This document shows, one piece after another, positions 1 through 6,240 of a stretch of 6,921 nt of DNA. Source of the stretch: Bacillota bacterium (lineage in GTDB: Bacteria; Bacillota; Clostridia; Oscillospirales; Ruminococcaceae). Position numbers and translations under genes: made by a program. The stretch is from assembly GCA_023456995.1 (NCBI GenBank), contig JAEWNU010000208.1, positions 1 through 6,921 of the forward strand, given 5' to 3'. The notes beneath the pieces were generated by a model that worked only from the letters and a program-made list of their open reading frames with translations, was not told where the DNA came from and did not search any database. Numbering within the stretch: position 1 is the first letter of the stretch; the number at the start of each line of letters is the position of its first letter.

Positions 1-120
1 TCCCTGCACCTTGGTCTGCGCCCAAAGCGAAAAAAGAATGGCTGGCATCACCAAAATGAGATAGTAACTGTCAATGCCATAATAGCCGTAATGCCCAAAC
101 ATGCAAAGCGCCCCTTTCAT
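1..120 (-). CDS. YugP-like zinc metallopeptidase, N-terminal fragment (cut by window start)
   Basis: Forty codons are visible before the window edge. The protein begins MKGALCMFGHYGYYG and continues into a hydrophobic stretch, YYLILVMPAILFSLWAQ (residues 20-36), that would form the first membrane helix. A short aromatic N-terminus followed by a 'P-A-I-L-x-S-L-W-A-Q-x-K-V' helix is typical of the YugP family of membrane-bound neutral zinc metallopeptidases. The HExxH catalytic site lies outside the window. It starts 9 nt after the fmt stop, so it is probably the next gene of the same operon; a metallopeptidase after fmt is a layout I recall from Clostridia. Two starts are possible. ATG at 120 has AAAGG six bases upstream, partly inside the fmt stop. 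ATG at 102 (residue 7) has AAAGGGG eight bases upstream and fits the usual family N-terminus (MF...YGYY) better. The cellular role of this family is poorly known. The call rests on a short fragment. Confidence 0.72.
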   Translation of the reverse strand, partial: MKGALCMFGHYGYYGIDSYYLILVMPAILFSLWAQTKVQG

Positions 121-129
121 AAAAAACCT

Positions 130-1047
130 TTAAAATAGTTTGCCCAAATTTAGACGCTGTCCTCTAATAAAATCCGAGGCCGGGATGCGTTTTGCGCCCT
201 CAAGCTGCACTTCCAGCAGTTCAATAGCGCCACAACCACAAGCAATAACAAGCCGCTTAGTTTCCAGCAGCTCGCCAGGCACGCCTGCTATACTATTCGA
301 ATTATCAAGCGCCGCGCGATAAATTTTAAGCCTTTTGCCATTGAACAGCGTGTAGGCGCCCGGCCATGGCGTTACGCCGCGGATGCGTGCATACACCGTT
401 ATGGCGTCCTGCGACCAGTCAATTTCGCCATCGGTTTTTTGTAAGGGCGGCGACCAGCAAGCCAATGTATCATCCTGCGGAACGGGCGTGAGCGTATCAA
501 GCGCGTCAACCGCCTCACTAAGCGCCTGCGCGCCCAGTTGGGCAATGCGCAAGAACAGCTCGCCCGACGTTTCATCTTCACCAATTGGTGTCTCTTTTTT
601 AAGCAGCATGTCGCCGGTATCCAGCCCCTGTGCCATCTGCATGATGGTCACGCCTGCAACCGGCTCGTTATTGATAACCGCCCATTGAATCGGCGCAGCG
701 CCGCGGTATTTTGGCAGCAGCGAACCGTGGACGTTGATACAGCCCTTCGCGGGAATATCGAGCACCGCCTGCGGCAGAATTTTGCCGTAAGCTGCCACCA
801 CAATCAGATCGGGGGCAAGTGCCCCAAGCTGTGCCTGTACAACTGTATCTTTAAAGGTTGCAGGTTGATACACCGGAATCCCGTGCTGCTGTGCCAGAAC
901 CTTGACTGGCGGTGGGGTCAGAACAAAATGTCTTCCCTGCGGCTTATCGGGCTGGCAGTAGACCGCCAGAATATCATGCCCATCGTCAATCAAACGCTGA
1001 AGTGAGGGCACCGCAAAATCAGGCGTACCCATAAACACAATCTTCAT
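130..1047 (-). CDS. fmt: Methionyl-tRNA formyltransferase
   Basis: This enzyme transfers a formyl group from 10-formyltetrahydrofolate to Met-tRNA(fMet), making the initiator used by bacterial ribosomes. The 305-residue product has the usual family length. It begins MKIVFMGTPDFAV, the family's N-terminal strand. The formyltransferase domain spans about residues 1-190 and carries PDKPQGR (33-39), LTPPPVK (43-49) and the catalytic segment INVHGSLLPKYRGAAPIQ (104-121), with N105 and H107, then D143 in GLDTGD. These match the Asn-His-Asp triad of the E. coli enzyme. The C-terminal domain (about 205-305) includes GVTPWPGAYT, typical of tRNA contact. I chose ATG at 1047 over the upstream in-frame GTG at 1080 because AAAGGAAG precedes it and the protein then begins at the conserved motif. 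It follows def after a 124-nt gap and precedes a metallopeptidase by 9 nt. All key residues are present. Confidence 0.97.
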   Translation of the reverse strand: MKIVFMGTPDFAVPSLQRLIDDGHDILAVYCQPDKPQGRHFVLTPPPVKVLAQQHGIPVYQPATFKDTVVQAQLGALAPDLIVVAAYGKILPQAVLDIPAKGCINVHGSLLPKYRGAAPIQWAVINNEPVAGVTIMQMAQGLDTGDMLLKKETPIGEDETSGELFLRIAQLGAQALSEAVDALDTLTPVPQDDTLACWSPPLQKTDGEIDWSQDAITVYARIRGVTPWPGAYTLFNGKRLKIYRAALDNSNSIAGVPGELLETKRLVIACGCGAIELLEVQLEGAKRIPASDFIRGQRLNLGKLF

Positions 1048-1171
1048 AAAAATCTTCCTTTCTATTGCGCTTCTAGGCACAAAATGGTCATCGGTTCATC
1101 ATGTGCATCTGTTGCGTTTATCCGCAAGGCGCAACACGCGCTAAGAATAGAAGCTTGAAAATTTTTCAAAC
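1048..1171 (-). other. def-fmt intergenic spacer with two inverted repeats
   Basis: This 124-nt gap is the longest inside the operon downstream of yicC. An AT-rich imperfect palindrome (1151-1173) begins within the def stop codon, with arms of about nine bases including one G-U pair. A second stem-loop (1110-1136) has perfect 7-bp arms, TGTTGCG and CGCAACA, around 13 bases. Neither is followed by a T-run on the minus strand, so neither looks like an intrinsic terminator. I see no good promoter and no ORF with a ribosome site. The hairpins could mark an mRNA processing or stability point between def and fmt, but this is inference. Confidence 0.45.
1054..1061 (-). promoter_or_regulatory. Ribosome binding site of fmt
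   Basis: On the minus strand AAAGGAAG stands six bases (ATTTTT) before ATG at 1047. It fixes the fmt start at this ATG and rejects an upstream in-frame GTG at 1080, which would add eleven residues not found in the family. Confidence 0.8.
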
Positions 1172-1636
1172 TTAATACTCTTCGGGGTCCAGCATTCTGG
1201 ATGCCAAATCCTTAAACAACCGGCCGTTCAGGTGGTCGGTCTCGTGGCAAAGCGCGCGGGCTAAAAGCCCCTCGCCCTCAATCTCGCACAGATTGCCGTG
1301 GCGGTCATAATATTTGGCGCGCGCCTTTCTGGGACGCTTAACCAACCCGTACTCCCCGGGGGAAGAAAGGCATCCCTCGGCGTCTTCGATCTGTTCGGCA
1401 CTCTCGTAGATAATTTCAGGGTTCACCATCTCGATGACACCCTGCCCTACGTCGATAGTAACAACGCGGCGCAGAACCCCCACCTGTGGGGCCGCCAACC
1501 CGACACCGTTGGCCTCTTCCATTGTTTCAACCATGTCGTCTAGCAGCATGTGCAGTCTATTGTCAAATTTCTCTACCGGGCGGGATTGTTTGCGCAGAAT
1601 CTCATCGGATTCTTTCAAAATTTTTCGTATCGCCAC
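1172..1636 (-). CDS. def: Peptide deformylase
   Basis: This metallohydrolase removes the formyl group from the N-terminal methionine of nascent proteins as they leave the ribosome. The 154-residue product has all three family motifs: GVGLAAPQVG (44-53), EGCLSSPG (87-94) and CHETDHLNG (130-138). The metal ligands are C89, H131 and H135, with catalytic E132. The motif-3 position often occupied by Gln (QHExDH) is Cys here, a variant I recall from clostridial deformylases. The start is GTG at 1636, read as Met-Ala-Ile-Arg-Lys-Ile, the expected N-terminus; AAAGGA lies nine bases upstream. It sits 39 nt after priA and 124 nt before fmt. Def undoes the modification that Fmt adds, so the pair is functionally matched and usually co-transcribed. 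The C-terminus (DPEEY) is short, as in compact Gram-positive and clostridial forms. Confidence 0.97.
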   Translation of the reverse strand: MAIRKILKESDEILRKQSRPVEKFDNRLHMLLDDMVETMEEANGVGLAAPQVGVLRRVVTIDVGQGVIEMVNPEIIYESAEQIEDAEGCLSSPGEYGLVKRPRKARAKYYDRHGNLCEIEGEGLLARALCHETDHLNGRLFKDLASRMLDPEEY

Positions 1637-1645
1637 GTTGCAACA

Positions 1646-1651
1646 TCCTTT
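1646..1651 (-). promoter_or_regulatory. Ribosome binding site of def, supporting a GTG start
   Basis: AAAGGA on the minus strand lies nine bases before GTG at 1636. An ATG overlaps the site (GGATG) but is in another frame. The GTG is the only codon giving the conserved Met-Ala-Ile-Arg N-terminus. Confidence 0.72.
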
Positions 1652-1675
1652 CGTTTACATATCACGCCCACGGCG

Positions 1676-4120
1676 TCAAAGATTCGAATCATAATAAAAA
1701 TCTAGTGTTACAGTCGCTGTATCTTTCTGTTGACGATACCACACGAGCATCTGAGCAAAAAGCGCACGCATTCTTTTGTCACTGCGGCATTTGACAAGCA
1801 GTCGACAACGGTAGCGCCCCGCCACGCGATAGGGTCTGCACTCTGAAGGGCCGAGCAGCCGTATCGGCAGGTCAGCGTAATTCTGTTTGGCCGTCTCAAT
1901 GAACTGTCTGCTGTATGCTTTGGCGCTCTCAACGGCAGTGCGTTCCTTTTCAGCCCAGAATACCACACAAACAATATCACAAAAGGGCGGATACAGCCCC
2001 ACCCTGCGGTAAGCAATTTCGTCGGCGTAAAACGCCTTGTAATCCTGCGCGGCAGCCAAAGCCAAAATACGGTTTTCGGGCGTAAAGGTCTGAATAACCG
2101 CACGACCGGGCTTTTGTGCCCGCCCGCAGCGCCCCACCACCTGTGTAATAAGCGAAAAAGTGCGCTCAAAACTTCGGAAATCTTCGCCGTAAAGCGACTG
2201 GTCGGCGGCCAGTACCCCCACGAGCGTCACGTTCGGGAAGTCAAGCCCTTTAGCGACCATCTGCGTGCCGACCATAATATCATAGTCTCCTCTGACAAAC
2301 GCCTCAAATGCACGCTGATGCGCAAAGCGTGACATGGTGGTGTCCATATCCATTCGCAGAATTCTCGCGGGTGGGAAAAGGGCCTTCAGTTCTTCTTCAA
2401 TACGCTGGGTTCCTACGCCGGTATAGCGCAGCATGGCGCTCTTGCAGTTGTCACACGGAGCGGTCTCGGCGCGGGAATAACCACAGTAGTGACAAACCAG
2501 CCGGCGGTTGGCTGCGTGAAAGGTCAGTGGAATCGAACAATGCGGGCAGCGCGCAACCTCCCCGCAGGAGGAGCACTTGACCATCGTGTTGTAGCCACGG
2601 CGGTTCAAAAGCAAAATCGACTGCTCGCCCCGCTCCAGCGTTTCCCTAATCTGTTCACAGAGCTCTTCTGAGAGCGTGGCGGAAACGGCGCTCAGCGGTG
2701 TCGCACGCATATCCACTGTGAGCACGTCCGGCAAAAGATTGCCCGAATAGCGCTCAGTCAGTTCGACGAGATGATATCGACCGCTCACGGCATTATAATA
2801 ACTTTCGACTGATGGGGTCGCCGAACAAAGCAGCACTTGCGCGTTGTGCGTTTTGCCGCGCAGCCGGGCGATATCCCGAGCGTGATAGCGCGGCGCACTC
2901 TCAGAGTGGTAAGTGTGCTCTTGCTCCTCGTCAATTACAATGAGGCCAATGTTATGAAGCGGGGCAAAAACCGCAGAACGTGTGCCGACCACAATGTCGG
3001 CTTTTCCCTCGCGAATGCGTTGCCATTCGTCTAAGCGTTCGGTCATTGAAAGCGACGAATGCAGCACCGCCACCCGCGCCCCAAAGCGGGCGCTGAATTT
3101 TGAGACGGTCTGGGGTGTGAGCGATATTTCGGGTATAAGCACCATCGCCTGACGCCCACGAGCCAGCACATCTTCAATCAGGCGTAAAAAAACCTGTGTT
3201 TTTCCGCTGCCGGTTACGCCATGCAGCAGCGAGGTGATAAATTTATTTTTATGTCCAAGATCGCACAGTGTGTCAAACGCCCGCTGCTGCTGCTCGGAAA
3301 GAATAATCGGCACGGTGTCGGAAATCACCTGTGTTTTGTCGGCTGTCCGGCGGGGGGTAACCTCCTCAAACAGTTCGAGTACACCCTGTTTTTGCATTCG
3401 GTCCACTACCGCACGGGTAGCCCCCGCAAAATAGCATAACTCCCGCACGGAGGCACAGCCGATTTGTTCAAGCAGGTTGACGACAGCCTGCTGCTTGGGG
3501 GTGTATTTTCGCGAAGCGGACTCGGCTTCTTCTTGAAGAACCAATCGTGCCATCACGGCACGCTCATCAGCAATGCGTTTTTTTATCAACCGACTGCGTG
3601 TCACAAGTTCTGCGGCAACAAGCTCCTCAATACATTCCCGTGAAGAAAACCCCAGCGCAGACAGTGCCTTGTCCTCCGGCGTGATGCCGCGGTGGGCAAC
3701 CAGCAACGTATAGAGCTGCTGGGCCTCATGTGACAGGTTCTCGGCTTCTATGTGTTTGTCCCGCACCGGAGAAAGGCCCATGTTGACCTTCACGCCCATA
3801 CCGGGCGGTATCAACACGCGCAACGCCTCAAACCAAGTGCAAAAGGTCGCGGCACGCACAGCCGCCAGCAGCAAAAGCCCTTCATCATCCAAAAGCGGCA
3901 CCGTATCCAAAAGCGAATGAATCGCTTTTAGCCGTGTAGACAGCTCCCCTTGCGGCTCTAGAACCGAAAGCACCAACCCGATACGGGTGCGGTCACCCGC
4001 CCCAAACGGCACCAGCACGCGGCAGCCTGCCCTAGCACAAATTGTATCCGGCAGCAGATAATCATATTCCTTGTCATAAGCATATGCCGCTTTATCAATG
4101 ACAACGCGCGCAATGTTCAT
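1676..4120 (-). CDS. priA: Primosomal protein N' (replication restart helicase PriA)
   Basis: PriA recognises stalled or repaired replication forks, unwinds the lagging-strand arm in the 3'-5' direction and starts reloading of the replicative helicase. The 814-residue product is full length. The N-terminal 3'-DNA-end binding domain covers about residues 1-105 (NIARVVIDK, then LVPFGAGDRTRIGLV). A winged-helix region follows at about 120-260. The helicase core has Walker A GVTGSGKT (301-308, K307), DEEQ (397-400) and LCSATPS (431-437). Eight cysteines in four pairs (516/519, 525/528, 543/546, 556/559) form the two zinc sites. Motifs V and VI appear as VGTQMVAKGLDFPNV (617-631) and QVVGRCGRA (660-668). 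A C-terminal domain ends the protein. ATG at 4120 is 3 nt after the rpoZ stop, and I see no Shine-Dalgarno sequence, so translation probably depends on ribosomes finishing rpoZ. No inactivating change is visible. Confidence 0.97.
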   Translation of the reverse strand: MNIARVVIDKAAYAYDKEYDYLLPDTICARAGCRVLVPFGAGDRTRIGLVLSVLEPQGELSTRLKAIHSLLDTVPLLDDEGLLLLAAVRAATFCTWFEALRVLIPPGMGVKVNMGLSPVRDKHIEAENLSHEAQQLYTLLVAHRGITPEDKALSALGFSSRECIEELVAAELVTRSRLIKKRIADERAVMARLVLQEEAESASRKYTPKQQAVVNLLEQIGCASVRELCYFAGATRAVVDRMQKQGVLELFEEVTPRRTADKTQVISDTVPIILSEQQQRAFDTLCDLGHKNKFITSLLHGVTGSGKTQVFLRLIEDVLARGRQAMVLIPEISLTPQTVSKFSARFGARVAVLHSSLSMTERLDEWQRIREGKADIVVGTRSAVFAPLHNIGLIVIDEEQEHTYHSESAPRYHARDIARLRGKTHNAQVLLCSATPSVESYYNAVSGRYHLVELTERYSGNLLPDVLTVDMRATPLSAVSATLSEELCEQIRETLERGEQSILLLNRRGYNTMVKCSSCGEVARCPHCSIPLTFHAANRRLVCHYCGYSRAETAPCDNCKSAMLRYTGVGTQRIEEELKALFPPARILRMDMDTTMSRFAHQRAFEAFVRGDYDIMVGTQMVAKGLDFPNVTLVGVLAADQSLYGEDFRSFERTFSLITQVVGRCGRAQKPGRAVIQTFTPENRILALAAAQDYKAFYADEIAYRRVGLYPPFCDIVCVVFWAEKERTAVESAKAYSRQFIETAKQNYADLPIRLLGPSECRPYRVAGRYRCRLLVKCRSDKRMRALFAQMLVWYRQQKDTATVTLDFYYDSNL

Positions 4121-4123
4121 AGA

Positions 4124-4330
4124 TTAGATCTGAACTTCGCTGTGGGTCACAAATTTACTCTTTCCACAGGCAAATTCATCCACGGAAAGCTTTACGGGCT
4201 TGCCTTCTAAAATTTCGTGTTGTTCCTCAGCGGTATCCGCGAGATCGCGGGCGCGCTTGGCAACAGCTACCACAAAGGCGTAGCAGTCCTGGTTTCTGTC
4301 AAGAATTTCACTCATTGCAGGTCTTAGCAT
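4124..4330 (-). CDS. rpoZ: RNA polymerase omega subunit
   Basis: Omega is the small subunit that helps beta-prime fold and assemble into RNA polymerase, and in many bacteria it contributes to ppGpp response. The 68-residue product begins [10 protein letters not shown] and contains CYAFVVAVAKRARDL (residues 16-30), matching the core Rpb6/omega signature of a conserved helix with AVAKRAR. Its small acidic C-terminal half (LSVDEFACGK) is also family-like. The start at 4330 overlaps the last 7 nt of gmk (ATGCTAA), has GAGGTG eight bases upstream, and gives the usual MLRP N-terminus, so it is preferred over the ATG six codons later. It lies between gmk and priA; the gmk-rpoZ pair is widely conserved in Bacillota. 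Identification is firm from motif, size and context together. Confidence 0.93.
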   Translation of the reverse strand: MLRPAMSEILDRNQDCYAFVVAVAKRARDLADTAEEQHEILEGKPVKLSVDEFACGKSKFVTHSEVQI

Positions 4331-4938
4331 GTTTTTAGCACCTCTTCAATTCTATTTCTATTCAGCCGGGCGATCAGCCTGCCTGCGTTTATAGCGGATA
4401 GCAGCTGTTCCCTTGCCGAGTCTATATCTTCATTTAGCACGATAAAATCGTATTGATCCGCCAGACGGATTTCTTCTGCGGCGGCAGCAAGCCGCCCCGC
4501 ACGCTCAGCATCCGTTTCGGTTCCCCGCCCCTCAAGACGGTCGGCCAGTTCCTCGAGTGAGGGCGGCATAATAAATATCATCAGCGCATCCGGACAAAGG
4601 GCATGCACCTGCGTAGCGCCCTTAGTTTCAATCTCTAGTATCACGTTATGTCCAGCCTCAAGCTGCTGTTCAACAAAGCAGCGGGGCGTGCCGTAGTAAT
4701 GGCCGTTATATTCAGCATATTCCAGCATTTCGCCATCCGCCACCATTTTTAAAAAATGTGAACTGCTGACAAAATGGTAATGGACACCATCAACTTCGCC
4801 CGGTCGCGGTTGGCGCGTCGTCGCCGAAACCGAAAGCGTCAGTGGCCCTTTGGGCGCAAGCAGCGGGGAGAGCAGCGTCCCCTTCCCCACGCCGGAGGGA
4901 CCAGAATAAACAATTAGTTGTCCGCGTCTATGCTTCAT
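4324..4938 (-). CDS. gmk: Guanylate kinase
   Basis: Guanylate kinase phosphorylates GMP to GDP with ATP in the cytoplasm, feeding GTP, dGTP and (p)ppGpp pools. The 204-residue product has the P-loop [11 protein letters not shown] (residues 12-22, K19), the GMP-binding segment [11 protein letters not shown] (38-48), [13 protein letters not shown] (73-85, with GMP-contacting tyrosines), [12 protein letters not shown], and a lid and C-terminal region with [11 protein letters not shown]. Family members often have ILEIDVQGA; the acidic residue is kept here as Glu. I chose ATG at 4938 because it gives a normal short lead into the P-loop. The frame stays open upstream to 4980, but the extra 14 residues (five of them Met) are only an out-of-frame reading of the acidic tail of remA. 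The start overlaps the remA end by 11 nt, and the end overlaps rpoZ by 7 nt, so all three are probably coupled. No clearly spaced ribosome site precedes it; GAGG lies 12 bases upstream. Confidence 0.96.
   Translation of the reverse strand: MKHRRGQLIVYSGPSGVGKGTLLSPLLAPKGPLTLSVSATTRQPRPGEVDGVHYHFVSSSHFLKMVADGEMLEYAEYNGHYYGTPRCFVEQQLEAGHNVILEIETKGATQVHALCPDALMIFIMPPSLEELADRLEGRGTETDAERAGRLAAAAEEIRLADQYDFIVLNEDIDSAREQLLSAINAGRLIARLNRNRIEEVLKTC
4339..4344 (-). promoter_or_regulatory. Ribosome binding site of rpoZ inside the gmk 3' end
   Basis: GAGGTG on the minus strand lies eight bases before ATG at 4330. It is made of gmk codons for Glu-Glu-Val near the C-terminus, so the two reading frames share this sequence. 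It supports the overlapping start. Confidence 0.7.
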
Positions 4939-5191
4939 CCTGCTCGTCATCCTCATCGTCATCATCCAGGCGGTTTGCAACTGTTTCGGGCTGTACCGCC
5001 GATAAAATTACATGGTCAGAGTCGGTAATAATCACTGCCCTGGTGCGCCGCCCATAGGTCGCGTCTATCAACGAGCCCCTGTCCCTGGCGTCCTGTATAA
5101 TACGCTTGATGGGTGCCGATTCCGGGCTGACAATTGCGACCAACTTTCGCGCCGAGACCATATTCCCAAAGCCAATATTTATTAGTTTCAA
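4928..5191 (-). CDS. remA: RemA/DUF370 extracellular matrix regulator family protein
   Basis: RemA is a small DNA-binding protein, known in Bacillus subtilis to activate biofilm matrix and osmoprotection genes. It forms ring-like oligomers that bind DNA through exposed arginines. The 87-residue product carries the family signature almost end to end: [11 protein letters not shown] (4-14), [17 protein letters not shown] (20-36), [19 protein letters not shown] (43-61) and [12 protein letters not shown] (64-75). The GRRTR arginines (48, 49) correspond, by alignment from memory, to DNA-binding residues of the Bacillus protein. The start is TTG at 5191, chosen because a perfect AGGAGG lies eight bases upstream and the family N-terminus begins there; no in-frame ATG is nearby. 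The last twelve residues ([12 protein letters not shown]) are strongly acidic and overlap the gmk start. It follows yicC by 12 nt, the standard yicC-remA-gmk order. Its regulon in this organism cannot be inferred from the window. Confidence 0.93.
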   Translation of the reverse strand: MKLINIGFGNMVSARKLVAIVSPESAPIKRIIQDARDRGSLIDATYGRRTRAVIITDSDHVILSAVQPETVANRLDDDDEDDEQDEA

Positions 5192-5199
5192 GCTGCACG

Positions 5200-5205
5200 C
5201 CTCCT
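5200..5205 (-). promoter_or_regulatory. Consensus ribosome binding site of remA, overlapping the yicC stop
   Basis: AGGAGG on the minus strand is eight bases before TTG at 5191 and shares bases with the yicC TAG stop (AATAGGAGG). The strong site compensates for the weak TTG and decides the start. A nearby GTG at 5198 is in another frame. Confidence 0.88.
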
Positions 5206-6085
5206 ATTCAACATTTTGTATCTGCTCGCGAATTTTCTCCAGCTCACTTTTCAGCGCAATAACCATCGCCGCAACTTCTGCATCCTGTGCCTTCGAACCG
5301 ATGGTGTTGGCCTCACGGTTTAATTCCTGTGTTAAAAAATCAAGCTTTCGCCCGACAGGATCGGGTTGAACCAGAATGCTACGGAACTGCGCCAAATGGC
5401 TTTTTAGGCGGACCGTTTCCTCATCCACCGCCACACGGTCAGCAAAAATGGCTGCCTCGGTAAGCACGCGAGAATCATCGATATTTCGGTCGGCCAGCAG
5501 TGTGGTCAGCTTTTGATAGAGCCGTGCCCGGTAAGCCTCCACTGTTTGGGGGCTCTGTGCCTCGACCGTTTCAGTCAGCTTTTCAACCATATCAAGCCGC
5601 AGCAGAATATCCTCGCGCAGGCGGGCACCCTCGGTCTCACGCATCTGCACAAAGCGATCCAAAGCCTCTCCGGCAACCTGTGAGACCGCCTGCCATAGTG
5701 CATCCTCGTCAATCTCCACCCGCTCAGAGGTCAAGACATCCGGATATCGCGACAGTACTGCCAGATCGATATCATTGGGCAGCCCGGTTGCGCTGGACAA
5801 CGCCTGCAATGCGGCGACATAAGACTTGGCCAGTTCTAGGTTAACCTTAACCACCGAATCGCAAAGCGTACCGGTATTGGTCAGTTGAAGATATAAGTCG
5901 ACTTTCCCTCGGGAAATGCGGTTCTGAACCAAGCTTTTAAGCTTGTCTTCCATATAGCTGCAGCTGCGGGGTGCGCGGCATGAAAACTCAAAGTAGCGGT
6001 GGTTGACCGATTTGATTTCAACGGTGATATCCCACCCGTCAATTTGCCGCTGGCTTCGTCCATAGCCGGTCATGCTTCTGGTCAT
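5204..6085 (-). CDS. yicC: YicC/YloC family endoribonuclease
   Basis: YicC-family proteins (YloC in Bacillus subtilis) were long called stress-induced proteins. More recent work assigns them endoribonuclease activity, and in E. coli YicC promotes decay of the RyhB small RNA. The 293-residue product has the family length. It begins MTRSMTGYGRS, the hallmark N-terminus, followed by VEIKSVNHRYFE (22-33), another family signature. The N-terminal domain covers about residues 1-155. A helical segment follows, and the C-terminal DUF1732-type domain (about 205-293) contains DRVAVDEETVRLKSHL and KLDFLTQELNREANTIGSK, both highly conserved. ATG at 6085 has AAAGGGGAG six bases upstream. It is the first gene after the promoter at 6241-6269, with a leader of about 150 nt, and ends 12 nt before remA. 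Function is inferred from family only; no RNA target is visible here. Confidence 0.93.
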   Translation of the reverse strand: MTRSMTGYGRSQRQIDGWDITVEIKSVNHRYFEFSCRAPRSCSYMEDKLKSLVQNRISRGKVDLYLQLTNTGTLCDSVVKVNLELAKSYVAALQALSSATGLPNDIDLAVLSRYPDVLTSERVEIDEDALWQAVSQVAGEALDRFVQMRETEGARLREDILLRLDMVEKLTETVEAQSPQTVEAYRARLYQKLTTLLADRNIDDSRVLTEAAIFADRVAVDEETVRLKSHLAQFRSILVQPDPVGRKLDFLTQELNREANTIGSKAQDAEVAAMVIALKSELEKIREQIQNVE

Positions 6086-6240
6086 TTGTTACTCCCCTTT
6101 GTACGCAGCATTGCAACGTCTGTGCGAAAAGCCAACCGTCATATAAGCAACAGCCGACGGCTTTCAGCCGCAGAAATGTGCGTGAAAGTTATTTTGTCAA
6201 AGCTCACTTAAGCTTTCGTTTTCTCTTGTTTGCTCCTGTT
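6086..6240 (-). promoter_or_regulatory. Long 5' leader of the yicC operon with competing hairpins
   Basis: If transcription starts about 7 nt past the -10 box, roughly 150 nt of untranslated RNA precede yicC. The leader holds AAAGCT/AGCTTT (6199-6216) as one 6-bp hairpin. It also holds CGGCT-GAA-AGCCG (6158-6170), whose 3' arm can instead pair across a 15-base loop as AGCCGTC (6156-6162) with GACGGTT (6134-6140), one G-U included. No hairpin is followed by a U-run, so I see no intrinsic terminator. I do not recognise a known riboswitch. The ribosome site is AAAGGGGAG at 6092-6100. A 17-codon ATG frame at 6142, in phase with yicC but stopped two codons before it, has no ribosome site and is not called. 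Confidence 0.4.

Noticed and set aside
538..1005. 155-codon plus-strand open frame opposite fmt
   Set aside because: It lies antisense to a complete, motif-verified fmt, has no recognisable domain and no plausible promoter or ribosome site. It reads as a shadow frame.
1048..1080. Eleven-residue N-terminal extension of fmt from GTG at 1080
   Set aside because: The conserved protein begins at ATG 1047, which has AAAGGAAG upstream; the extension has no ribosome site and no family support.
1151..1173. AT-rich palindrome as intrinsic terminator of def
   Set aside because: The stem is nearly all A-T with no G-C rich core, and no U-tract follows. Termination is unlikely.
4939..4980. Fourteen-residue N-terminal extension of gmk ([14 protein letters not shown])
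   Set aside because: It is an out-of-frame reading of the acidic remA tail, rich in Met by codon accident, and precedes a normal gmk start.
5500..5844. 114-codon plus-strand frame opposite yicC, Pro/Arg-rich
   Set aside because: It is antisense to a well-supported gene, has biased composition typical of a complementary-strand frame, and shows no domain or start signal.
6089..6142. 17-codon upstream open frame ending just before yicC
   Set aside because: It is in phase with yicC but stops two codons earlier, has no ribosome site, and encodes nothing recognisable.
6172..6200. Second possible promoter in the yicC leader (TTGACA at 6195-6200)
   Set aside because: With a 17-base spacer the -10 would be ATTTCT, a poor match. 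The promoter at 6241-6269 is far better.
6199..6216. Hairpin AAAGCT/AGCTTT as a terminator of the pseudouridine synthase gene
   Set aside because: No T-run follows on the minus strand, and it lies downstream of the strong operon promoter, where a terminator would block yicC.
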